A stretch of DNA of 64,000 nucleotides from contig NC_048545.1 in NCBI RefSeq assembly GCF_902806685.2, positions 7,613,852-7,677,851 of the forward strand, written 5' to 3'. Source of the DNA: Maniola hyperantus (taxonomy: Eukaryota > Arthropoda > Insecta > Lepidoptera > Nymphalidae). Within the stretch, counting starts at the first letter, position 1. Each line of letters starts with the position of its first letter. This document shows positions 1 through 12,500 of the stretch, piece by piece. The notes below the pieces were generated by a model that did no database searches, had not been told where the DNA came from, and saw only the letters and a program-made list of their open reading frames with translations. Position numbers and translations under genes: made by a program.

Positions 1-2315
1 GACTATTCTCAGGCACTTAGACAATTTAGAGTTCACTAGTTTACCTACATGCAAAAGTTATTCTGCAAGTAAATCTACTTTTGATGCATTGTGACAAGCG
101 CAGACAACTTTCGCCCTTAATATTGATGTGTGGAGTGTCGATGTCGGTACCCTTTACATTTCTATACCCATACAAAGACTTCTATGTATACCTATAGCAG
201 TCTTTGATTCATTATAAATGCGATTTGCGAAACTGTGTCCTGCTCCTGACTCCTGAGTCCCGACTTTCTGTCAGTTTGTCACATTTTTACGACCGCTTGA
301 ACCGATTATGACTAAAGGTATTAAGATGGGTTGCATCCCAGAGACGTACATAAGCTACCTACTTTTTGATCCGGAAAAATCAAAGCGTTTTCGGGATTCA
401 GGACTTGTATCTATTTGGTGCTTATAAAGATTGAGAAGAGCTGGCATCCCGGACATGACGGTACTACTATTACCATCTAGGTACCAAGGCAATTCTATAG
501 TATTCTGTGGTACCTACTTAACTTACTATGTCGGAAATTCCTAACTTGAAGATTCGCCTGAGAATCCTACCGCAATTTGTCCAATTACCGAAATTAAAAG
601 GCAATGAAAAATATCTTAAGAATTTTGTAAAGCGCCTGATGTAAACATAATGCAAAAGGTTTTTTTTACGAATTGAGAGTTAAAATAATGAAGATGAGAA
701 AATATTTAATCTATTCTATCTATTTACACGATCAGTTTCAATTGCTGTAACACACGATGCACGGCGAAAAACGACAATGAAGAGGCTCGAAAGTCGACTA
801 AACTTTTCACGTTGGTTAAGAATAGAATACATTTTTATTCAAGTAACTTTTACAATTGCGTTTATCTTATCAACTCAAAATGATAAGTCATCGACTGGAT
901 TATGTTGGTACTTACCTAATTAACCGGGCAGGACGTATCTACGTCGCACCGAGTACTACAGAAGGACGGTCAATAAAGCAATAGCGCCTTAACTAGTACA
1001 AGCTAGATAGGTTCCATATTATAGTTAACTACATATTAATTATGTATATAATATGATAATTTGGTAGCGGAAAAATAACGGCAACAACTTACCTACTGTA
1101 TGTAGTATGTACCTACCTACATGGAACACAGCATGTCGTCTAGACTCTAGTTGCTCGAGTGAGGGATGCAGGCACGCAGGGTCAACCGTACTGTGTAGGA
1201 GGACGGCGCCGGTCATTACATCTTGCCCTTTGCAATGTGCCCGCTAGGCAGTGTGTACTCATTTACATAACGTCTCATGACACAGCGATGTTGCAATTAT
1301 TATATATCTCTACATGGTATAAAACAAAGTCGCTTCCCGCTGCCTGTGCCTCAGCTGTACGCTTAGATCTTTTACGCAACGGATTTTAATGCACATTTCA
1401 AACATCAATAGATAATTAGATAGCGTTTCAAGAGGTTTATATACGTATGTGTTAATTTATTGAAATATGACGATAATTGTTCAATGGGGCCCGGTAAAAC
1501 GTCACGATTCCCTCGAGACGTTGTAAGGGAGTAAAATTTAAAAAAATTACCTACTACCTACTAAGTACCTAGTAAGGTACTAGGTACCTATTCGTAGAAT
1601 AAATTGATTGAAGTTTTTGTGGCAGAACTCTTTGATAAGACGTAGTAGGTATTAACATGGTAATTGGTAGGTTTTTTCAATGTCTGGATGGTATGTTTTA
1701 CATCTTTAAAAAAATATTATGTTTTGGGTTAGTTTCAAACGTAGCTACGGTTTCCAGTTTACTTAAATATTTATATCAATAATTATTCTTGGGCTTTCAA
1801 TTCAATAATAATGTTCCATTCACAACGTTACCCAAAAGTTGAATGGTAACTTTGTCATAGCACAAAATACGATTTATAATCGGAATCTACGGTTTTTTAA
1901 CTTTTGTTTTTGTGGGTACTGCAAATTATTTAGTAACTTCCATTCTCCCAACATAATATTAAATAAACCCAAAACTATGTGATGGCACCCCAACCCTAAA
2001 AACCTTCGCTTCCAATGTTACCCGTTTCTTCTGTAATAGTCGTCCTAACTCACGGATCACCCCAGATCACCTCCGTCCTAACTCATACGCTTGGACTCAT
2101 ACAGTATATAGTAGATAATCTATGACTCATACGCGGCCAAAAGTGATGAACATCGATCTTTAGAAAGAGACAGTCGGCTAGTTTCGGCTTCGTAGAGCGT
2201 TATCTCTGTCGCACGAAACACTAATAACCCGGTATCTAAGGAGCTGTTGAAACAATTATAACACAGAGTACATTGAATATATAACTAATTTGTTTCTTTT
2301 GATGATTATTTTTAA
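1..2315. other. non-coding, no gene recognised
   Basis: No convincing exon, conserved motif or long reading frame is visible on either strand. The stretch is AT-rich, with many short TACCTACC-like runs common in Lepidoptera. At about 2145-2220 there is half of a MITE (text like ACATCGATCTTTAGAAAGAGA) whose complete relatives lie at 14447-14613 and about 34690-34870. Confidence 0.5.
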
Positions 2316-2780
2316 ATTTTTAGGGTTCCATACCTCAACAGGAAAAAAGTAACTCTTATAGGATTAATTTGTTGTCTGTCTGTCTGTATGTCAAGAAACC
2401 TATAGGGTTGAACTAGAACCGTTGACCTCGAATCATGAAATTTGCCAGGTAGGTAGGTCTATAGCACAACAGTAAAGGAATAAATCAGAAAAGCGTGAAT
2501 TGCGTGCGTTAAGCGTGTGAAGCGTGTGGTTCTGTCACAAAAACATTTAAATGTGGTCAAGAACAAATTTTAATGATATTTCCACCTTTTAAAGCAAAAT
2601 TACTATATCAAGTGGGGTATCAAATGAAAGGACTTCACCTGTATATTCTAAAACGAATCTTTATTTATTTTTATGCATACTTAATAGTTTTTTATTTATA
2701 TCGTGCAAAATGTTGAACAAATACGACTGTAGTACGAAACGCTCGGTGAGCGAGTCTGACTCGCACTTGGCCGGTTTTTC
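2316..2780 (-). repeat. SINE-like repeat, family A
   Basis: This is a reverse-orientation copy of a repeat about 430 bp long that starts with CCGGCCAAGTGCGAGTC and ends with GAGGTACGGAACCCTAAAAA. Other copies in the window are at 4759-5178, 12628-12910, 33839-34177, 40738-40896, 42676-43116 and 54331-54601. It carries an internal run of the tetranucleotide TCTG/CAGA. Copies differ by small indels, so this is an old dispersed family. Confidence 0.75.
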
Positions 2781-2944
2781 TAATAAGTGATGTCTTTAGG
2801 TTGGGGTAAAATAATATAAAAAAAACATGTTCACATCATGTTCACGCATTTATTTATTTATTATTGAGGTAAATTAAAATTAAGACCGGGCAACACTGAA
2901 TATAATTTATTACACGTCTCACCGCTTGGATCATGCTTAGACGT

Positions 2945-3310
2945 AGATAGAGTAATAAAGGTAGATACAGGAAGTTTGCTTTCCCATTCACACTAAAAAG
3001 AGAGAACAGATAAAGTTACTAATGTGATAAACAGAGACACAGCTAACCTATTTTTTGGAACTTATCGTGTAACTGGTTTTTTTCAAGAATACATACAACT
3101 TACATACAAGGCATGCAACTTTAGTTGCGAAACAAACTTTGAGAATTCGTGGCGTAATTGTATTTCTCATGAGTTATTTACTTGTTTTCACATAAAAAAC
3201 GTTTAATACAAATATTGTTGATCGGTTAATACAAACATTGACTCCTAAACAATGGTAATCATTGTCGTGTTATTCATCGTTACGTCGTGCTATCGCTATC
3301 TCATACGTTG
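2945..3310. repeat. dispersed repeat, paired with 53935-54310
   Basis: About 360 bp here match 53935-54310 in the same orientation with moderate divergence. The shared text includes TGATAAACAGAGAC, GAATTCGTGGC and CACATAAAAAACGTTTAATA. The 60-codon reading frame inside it is broken in the other copy, so it is not a gene. The copy ends about 200 bp upstream of the Elongin A start codon. Confidence 0.7.
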
Positions 3311-3515
3311 TTACACAGTACTTAAATCTACCTATTATTCAATCTACGTGCTTGGATGAATAATTACCCGTCTGACGTCACAGATGTGAAGACCAATTGA
3401 TTATATACTCTTTGGTGAAGACATGTGTGTAACAAAAATGGTGCCCGTTTACCAGCTGGCACTTATTTTCTAAATCACTGAAATATCAACATACTTTGTG
3501 TAAAGGTGTGGTGTT

Positions 3516-6500
3516 ATGGCGTCTATATTGGATTTAGTTAGGCATTACCAGCATTGTATAGAAAAATATCCTAATGACGAACAAAAAGTAAGTACATCTG
3601 CTATGGAATTGTTTAGCGATAAATCGACTTAAAAAAATTAAATATACATCGTCACGAGGCCTAATGAATCTACACTTATTAGCTGGTCTAAATTTCACTA
3701 TTCTAATTATTTAACATTTTGCCATGCACATTGATATTCCTCGTTTATCAATGTTCTTTTAGTAGGTAGCTAAACAAATTCAATTATGAGATTTTTCAAC
3801 TAAACGCTAATCTAACCGCACATAGAGAAGGCCTAATACTAGGCCGAAATAATTGAAAACAGTCTTAATATAAACTTAATTAGCTCTGTGATAACACATA
3901 ATTGAAAAATGTTTACTTATATAAAGGTAGTACATAACTGCCTTAGACTAAAGTTATGTTAGTAGGCAGAACATAGGGGCCGATTCTCTAGTACACAACC
4001 TCTAAGCTAAACTAAATTAACAGGTCTAAATCTAATGCTATCCTTTTCCGCAAGCAACATTATGAAAGGGATAGCAATAGATTTAGACGTGCCATTTTAG
4101 TTTAGTTTAGGGATTGTGTACAATGGAATTAGCCACAATGGGGCCGATTCTCTTGAACACAATCTCTAAACTAAACTAAATTAACAGGTCTAAATCTAGT
4201 GCCATCCTTTTCCGCAAGCAACATTATGAAAGGGATAGCAATAGATTTAGGCGTGACATTTTAGTTTAGTTTATAGATTGTGTACAATGGAATTAGCCAC
4301 AATATTTGTCCAAAAAAACTACTTTCTTTGCTGAGGAGGAGGAACAGGGACCCTGAGACACAGGTTTATTAAACTTACTTCACTGTCCCCGACACAAATT
4401 GAAAAGTGGCTTAGTCTTTAAAAACATATTTTTTCATTTTCATTGCTGCTTCTTGGACCTAACATTTACTATGGGTTTCAAATTTAACGACCATACTGCA
4501 CAGTGTATTACATAGCTATATGTATATTATACAGTGTGATAATATGATGATACAATGGAACAAAAATAAAAATTTATAATAGATGTATTTTATTGAAACC
4601 TGCAAAATATCTAGATTATAAAAAATGTATAGGAGGAAAGATTTGACATGTTTTCTATAGGTAGATATATGACATACCTTTTGCTAATTGCCTCACTTCT
4701 GCCCTATTGCTGCAATAGATATATTGTGTGCAAACACAACAACATACTCTGAATTTAAAAACCGGCCAAGTGCGAGTCAGGCTCGCGCAATGAGGGTTCC
4801 GTACTACAGTTGTATTTTTTCGACATTTTGCACGATAATTAAAAAACTATGATGCATAAAAATAAATAAAAATCTGTTTAGAATGTACAAATGAAGACCT
4901 TTCATATGATACCCCACTTGATATAGTCACTCACTTCGAAAGTTGAAAATACTAATTATTAGTTCATGACCACAATTTAATTTTTTTTGTGTGATCTAAC
5001 CCTAAATTCACGGTTTTTAGATTTTTCCCCAAATGTCAGCTATAGGATCTACCTACCTGCCAAATTTCATGATTCTAGGTAACGGGAAGTACCCTGTAGG
5101 TTTCTTGACAGACAGACAGACAACAAAGTGATCCTATAAGGGTTCCGTTTTTCCTTTTGAGGTACGAAACCCTAAAAATAGGTAATCTTTTTAGTTCCAT
5201 ACCCAAAGGGTTACAATGGGCCCTATTACTAAGCCTGTGCTGTCCATCTGTCCGCCTGTCCGATTTCGTAAGACCAGCATCAATCATTATTCCAATCTTC
5301 TGATTGGCTGAATTTGTGCGATTCTTGTATCAATTGTCAACAATGCATTGTAACCAATATTGAACGAGCGTCAACCAATCAGAGGTGATTGCGATTGTGA
5401 CATTGTACCCGTCATTCTACCGCAATCGAGCAGTTGTTAATATGTTCTCTCTCTGTGTGTGTCATATTCCTCATTGCTGAAGGTTGTGATTCCTTTTCCA
5501 TTAATGAAATTTTGCTAAGTGATCTCTTGACATAATGCCATAGATACCATGGGTTTCTTGATACTTCTGCATGTTTAATACATGAAATACTGGATGATGT
5601 AATCGTTCGCATTTATCATATGGGTTGTGATAACAAATCATAGTAACTTATATGTATAATGAAATTCTTTCAGGTGATGATAATATGTAATATAATGTAA
5701 TTTATGTAATTTTTCAGGTTTTAAAATGTATTGACAAGTTATACAACTTAGGGGTGACAGTCCAGCATCTGCAAGAGACAGGTGTTGGCCGTACAGTCAA
5801 TGCTTTACGCAAGGAGCCTGGTGATGTGGGACAGGCGGCAAGGGCCCTTGTGTATAAATGGAAGGTGATGGTTGCTGCTGAAGAGAGTGACCAGGAGGGA
5901 GAGCATAACAATGAGAGTGAGATTTTTTTTATTTGTCTTGTTTGTATTTTCTCTGTGTGTTGTGGTCCTTATTGCTTAGGATCTAGTCTCCTTTATATTC
6001 ATAAGGGTAGGAATTTCATTAGGTTCCCAGATCTTTCTGTGTACCTACTACTCCACTAAGAAAATGAGATTTTAACTCTTACGTTTTTAACAGTTATTAT
6101 AAGTCCCGCAAATTGCCATTTCGATGTTATAAGACATGGTTCACCATGTCTTATAACATCGAAATGAAGACATTTTGACGTCAGCCGAAATAAAAATATA
6201 CCATCAGCTCGAATCTTCAGTCTAGTGCTGACGTCACTAAAATCGCGGCCACGCGCATTAGCAATTTGCGGGACTTACACAGATGTTAGTGGTAATAACT
6301 GGGACTGAGGGCTTATAGAGCTCTCCAATTCAATGGTAAGTAATACTGGTGATGCAGTAGAAGTTAAAATACACTGAATAAGAAGTATGGTGGATTGTAG
6401 ACAACTTCGCCACAACCCAAGAAGATTTACAACAATTGTGCATAATATGTTGATGTGTATACACAAATTACACATGTTACATGTTGATGTGTATAACCAA

Positions 6501-9500
6501 ATGAACAAGCTCACAGCAGCTGCTAATAAGATTACTAATAAAAAATGTGACACTTATACTTGGCACTAAATGACAGAAATAAAATGCTACACTGTACAAG
6601 AAAGGGCACACTTCACATAAAATGCTATGCTTACTCCACATAAACACTTAAGCTTCCGCGTTAATAATTTTTAACTGTTTTCAGATTTAATATTAATCTA
6701 TACCTACTTAATGAGAATATCTGTTGCTTTGTAATTAAGTAGTTTGTTCTCATCAACAGTGGCGTGCACAGGGTTTGAAGCCAGGGTATGCATTAGTTAA
6801 GTAGGAACCTGTTTACTGGCAGGTCATAATGAAAAATATGCATATAGCTATTACAACTGGGGTAAGCAGTGCATTTATGCCTCTATGACCTGCACGCCAC
6901 TGCTCATCAATATACGTATATAATAATACTATTACATGGTATGCTAGATTTACAGTACAGTAGATAGACAAAGCTTGCTATACAAAATGACAGTTATTTT
7001 TTGTGCTGATTCGAAGCACCCGACTGAGCGTACTGAGAATTAAAATTCACACTTTGTGTCAAATGATTGTTGTGTTAATATGTTGGTACCATGTCTCATC
7101 ACTAACATTTAGTTCCGAGTCCCTCACATAACGCTCACTGCTGCTATCAGCGCCAAAATGGCGATAATCGTGTTAGTTCAAAAACATGTCGTCTGTCGTA
7201 TATCTAGCGTCCTATGTGATAATATTATCATATATCTATGTCAGTACTTTATCTGAAATTAGCCCTTTGTTTGTAGCCTCAAACTACAATGGACATGAGC
7301 ATGGGAGAGATTACGACAATAATCCATCAGAGTCTAGAAATAGACATGACAAACCTGAGAAATATGATAAAACACCAAAAATTGAGGAAAAGCACTATAA
7401 ACAGTCAAATGGAGACCACAGTGGGAGTAAGAGAAAGTATCACAGCAGTGAGGTGAATATTTTACCGCAAAAATGTTTATACTATGATCAATGACCATGT
7501 CAAATAACATTACACTACTCAATATTTTACTCCACATGTTATCAATGTAGTATTTATTTAATATTTTTGTACACTGGGATACCTACCTATTGTAACAAAC
7601 CAAACAACACCATGTAACTTACCTTACACTATAGTTTCATTTATTATTGAATTCTAAGTGCATACCTATGTAATATGTTTATAATTTAATTTTTTAGGAA
7701 GAAGATCCTGATACAAAAAAATCAAAATACACAAGTTCAAAAGACAATGGATACATAAAACCTGAAGTGAAAGTGAAAGTGGAACCATCTGATAGTGAAC
7801 TTGACAGCCAAGATGACACATCTAGTGAAAGTGACAGCGACGCGTCACAGTCGTCTGAAGAAGAAAGAAAGAATGATGTTAAAGTGAAAATAGAGAAAGT
7901 GGAAAATACTGACAAGCATGAGTCAACTGCTAGTAAGCAGTCATCTCGGGGTAGTCATGATACACATAAATATGAATCTAGTTCTGAAAGTGTTAAAGAA
8001 CACTACAGACATAACACTTCAGAGACAAGTCATTCCTCTGAAAAATCTTCTAAAGATAAATCTAACAATTCCCAATCATATAAAAGTTCCAAAGAAGGAG
8101 ATAGGTCCATTGTTAAGAAAGAAAAAGAACATAAGTCTGACAAAGGAAAAAGTCACCGAGAAGAATCCTCAGACAGACACCGGTCTAGTAAAGACTCTGA
8201 GAAACAAAAATCAAGTAGTAGCTCAGAAAAGCCTAAATCTAATGGCAGTTCCGAAAAACATATATCTGGTTCTAGCCCAGAAAAGCATAAACATAGTAGT
8301 AGTTCTGAAAAACATAGATCTGATGGCAGCAATGCAGAAAAACACAAATCCAGTAGTAGTTCAGAAAAACATAAACCCAGTTCCTCTGAAAAACATAGGA
8401 CCTATTCAGAAAAAGGTTCAAGTAGTTCTGAAAAACATAATTCTAGTAAATCTGATAAAGACAAACACAAAAGCTCATCAGAAAAAGAGATCTCAAGTGA
8501 TAAACATAAGTCAAAAGAAACAAGTAGTAGCAGTAGTAGTAAAGATAAGCACAGCTCATCAAGTAAAGAAAAATCAAAAGACAAGCATAGTTCCTCTAGA
8601 GAAAAAGAAAGCAGTCATAAAAGTGACAAAAAACATTCATCATCTAAAGAAGTTGACAAAAAAAATTGTGATAGTAAGCGAAAGTCTGATAGTGGTTACG
8701 ATGACGCAAGTAGTAAGAAAAATAAACACAAATCAAGCTCTAGTTCCAGCAAGTCTAGCAGTAGCAAGTCAAAAGATGAGATACCAAAGAAACAATCTAA
8801 AATAAATGGCGAAACCAATGACGGTGGCATTGATTGTGGTTCAGGTAAGTTACAAATAATAATTGAGAAGCTGGCAAACAAAACGGTGTGATTACACTTC
8901 TGATCAAAATACTTTTTATCCACTAATTACAAATCTGAAATCATTTCCAAGCAAAACGACCTAAAACAGTACTAAAATTTAGTCCAAAGTTTATGATTTC
9001 AATCAAAACGGCTCAATTACAGTAAAGTTTCAACAGCTTTCATTCAGTTTTTTGCTCATCCGGAAAAAAAAATTTCATAAGAATTACCCGGTTTGTTTGC
9101 TAGCTCCTTTATTTATTTATTTAATAAGGAACACTTACAACATACATATTCTACGCTAGCTTATCCCCGCGACTACGGCCGCGTGGACTACACAAATTTC
9201 AAATCCCCATTTCACCCCCTTAGGGGTTTAATTTTCAAAAATCCTTTCTTAGTGGATGCCTACGTTATAATAGCTATCTGAACGCCAGTTTTTAGCCCGA
9301 TCCGTCCAGTAGTTTAAACTGTGCGTTGATAGATCAGTCAGTCAGTCACCTTTTCCTTTTATATATTAAGATTTACTACATAACTTACTAACACTATATA
9401 TAATATGTATATCGATAATAAGTGTACACAACATTTACAATTTCCTCCTTAATTTGTTTGTTGTTCACAATATGGTCAGTTTCCATTATATGTTATTTTT

Positions 9501-12500
9501 CTCAGGCGCCAGTTTTGCGGAGGCCCTAGGCATGCTAAGTCCTGCTAAACCCAAAAAGAAGTCTTTTACCAGAGAAAGCACACAATCACCTAACTCCTGC
9601 AGTGAAGATGTAAGTGTGTCCAATTCCAATTTAAGATTTACAAGAATAAACTTAATGAAAGTTAAACCAACCTGGTTGTTTTTGTTAAGATTGTCAAAAA
9701 TAAACTTAAAGTTAAATGAAATTACTTATTTTGTATCTACAACTAGCCTGTAAAAATAATCTGTATTTAAAAAAATTCAGTCACCCTCATATTTTTTGCA
9801 ACACTACTTTCGGTTTTTTAGAACAGTGTGAAGTTGTTTTCAATGATTAAAAATAACATATTGAAATTAGTTTAATCTAGGAATTTTGGGAATAATTAAC
9901 ATCGTTGCGCATCAAGTGTCAGCTAACGTGTTCGGGCTTCATTTGCCTTGGTACCATTTTTCCTTGTCGGATAGGACCTGTTCGTCGTTAACGGCGGCGC
10001 CCAAATTTTGAGGAAAAAAATCTAAATGTGAGAGTAAAGTTATCTTGGAGGTTGCTGACAAGGTGGTTTCCAAAATTACGACTAACTTCCATGCATAGAA
10101 AAATCTATAGGGTTAAGTTTTTGTTCAAACAGTTCATCAGTTAGGGCCTTTTATTTTTAGCACTACAAAAATTACGTCTTTTATTTTTTAGCACCGCAAC
10201 TAATTCTGTTGTACAGTCTCTAAACTGAATTGATGGGTCGAATTATTTAGTGCCGTTTCGCAATCCTTTTCCGCAAGGTGCATTGTGAAATAGTACATTT
10301 AGACCTGTCATTTTAGTTTTGTTTAGAGATTGTGTAGAACAGAATTAGCCATAATATGTTTGTTGATCTTGTGGTTGTTGTTGTCGGCAGCTGAGCCCGG
10401 CCGCGCTGCTGGCGCCCAGCACGAAGCTAGCACCGCTGCCCGCGCTGGAGATCTCGGCGCTGCCGGAGATCTCGCCGCACTACCGGCCGCGCCCTCCGCC
10501 CAAGTTCTTGCCGCACTTCACTGACGAGGACGCGATGAGCTGCGTTATATCCTCCAAGAACCAAAGGTGAGCTAATCCTACCGGCGCTGCGGATCTTGGC
10601 GCTGCCGGAGATCTCGCCGCACTACCGGCCGTGCCCTCCGCCCAAATTCTTGCCGCACTTCACTGACGAGGACGCGATGAGCTGCGTCATATCCTCCAAG
10701 AACCAAAGGTGAGCTATTCCTACCGGCGCTACGGATCTCGGCGCCGCCGGAGATCTCGCCGCACTACCGGCTGCGCCCTCCCCCCAAGTTCCTGCCGCTT
10801 TTCACTGACGAGGACGCGATGAGCTGTCATATCCTCCAAGAACCAAAGGTGAGCTATTCCTAGCGGCGCTGCGGATCTCGGCGCCGCCGGAGATCTCGCC
10901 GCACTGCCGGCAGCGCCCGCCGCCCAATTTCCTGCCGCACTTCAGTGACGAGGACGCCATGAGCTGCGTTATGTCCTCCAAGAACAAAAGGTGATACAGC
11001 GCTAATCCTACCGCGCTGCGGATCTCGGCGCCGCAGGTGCGGGCATTTCATCGTAAAACTCATATCAGATATCAAATAGTCAATGTTTAATACGATATTT
11101 TTTAGTTAGTTAATTAAACAAAAATAATATTTCCTTACTTTCAGAACCAAAGTTTACTCTGGCAACAAAGTGATAGGAAAAATTCCTACTTTGTATGAAA
11201 TGTGCGTGAACGTCCTACAAGAACATATAGACGGTAAGCCCCATCAACTATATGGCAATGCTATATTATAATTTTATTATACTGATTTATCTATTTTCAG
11301 CATCTAGATTATTATCTTTTAAATCTCCCTATTATTTATGTCCGAAAACAATAATTCAATTAAAATTTTGAAAGGTGATGACCCTTGAAACATCTCAGAA
11401 CCAGCACAGTACCAGTACAACCGGAAAACTACCTTTTTTGGAGCTGTGCCATACATGACATTCTTTGTTCCGGCGCTTCTTCTGCTTGACATGTTGGCTT
11501 TAATGCTCAAGTTAGTGAAGGAGGCGCCGGGATAACCAAGTCTTGGTCATAATATGTGATGTGCAGCACAATTTAAGAAATAAACGTTTTTTATTTTTTT
11601 CAACTCATACGACCAGTGTCGTGCGAACTTACAACACAAATTCGTACCTACGAGCGCGGTCTTAAGCTATTTGTCTTTGTACAGCTCTTGAGTACACGGG
11701 CGGAGTTCCGTACGAGATCCTCAAGCCGGTGGTGGACCGCGCGACGCCGCAGCAGCTTTTCGTGCTGGAGCACTATAACCCTTACCTCATGGAAGACACG
11801 GACCACTTGTGGCAGAAGTTCTGCGAGAAAAACTTCCGCACCAAAAAGCGACAGGAGTTCGAGACTTGGAGGGAGATGTATATGGTAAGACCAACCACTT
11901 CTATGTACTACTAATGGGCCGCCATATTGTGAAGCATGCTTGTAAGTGTCGTTTCAGCCAAAGGTGCGTAAACTACGCGCTGATATCTACGCATTCTGTG
12001 CTTCTACGCGCATGCGTGTCACACACAAAAGCGTACTAATTTGTTTTCCCTTTTTAAAATACGAATGTGAGAGCTTTTGTCTTTATGGAGTTTTATAAGA
12101 ATTGTATTTAACCGACTTGCAAAAGGTGGTTCTCAATCTGGCCCGTTTTTTTATGTAATATAAGTATAAATCGAGTTCTTTTGTTTTAATAGGCTTATTT
12201 TATGTGTCAATACAACTTTTCTGTTTTACAATTAATAACTTTTTCTGAATATATTTTGTAGAGATGCCAGGAAGAGCAAGAAATTAGATTAAAATCCCTC
12301 ACCAATAACATAAGGATTGCTCAAGAAGCCAAAAAGGCACCCATCAAGCAAACAAAAATGGCTTACGTGGATTCGGTAGTGAAACCTCCACGGAATATCT
12401 TGAAAAAACAAGTAAGTGGAACATTCAAAATGGTTGAAATCCTATAATATACGTTATTATTACTAGTTGATCCGTCCTGTCTTCGCTCGAGTGGAATTTT

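Noticed and set aside
1159..1389. 76-codon frame at the left end
   Set aside because: No similarity, no splice context and a composition like the surrounding non-coding DNA.
7918..8805. 295-codon plus-strand frame overlapping Elongin A exon 4
   Set aside because: It is a +1 shadow of the Ser/Lys-rich exon, whose AGT/AAA-rich codons lack stops in other frames. The splice phases fit only the other frame.
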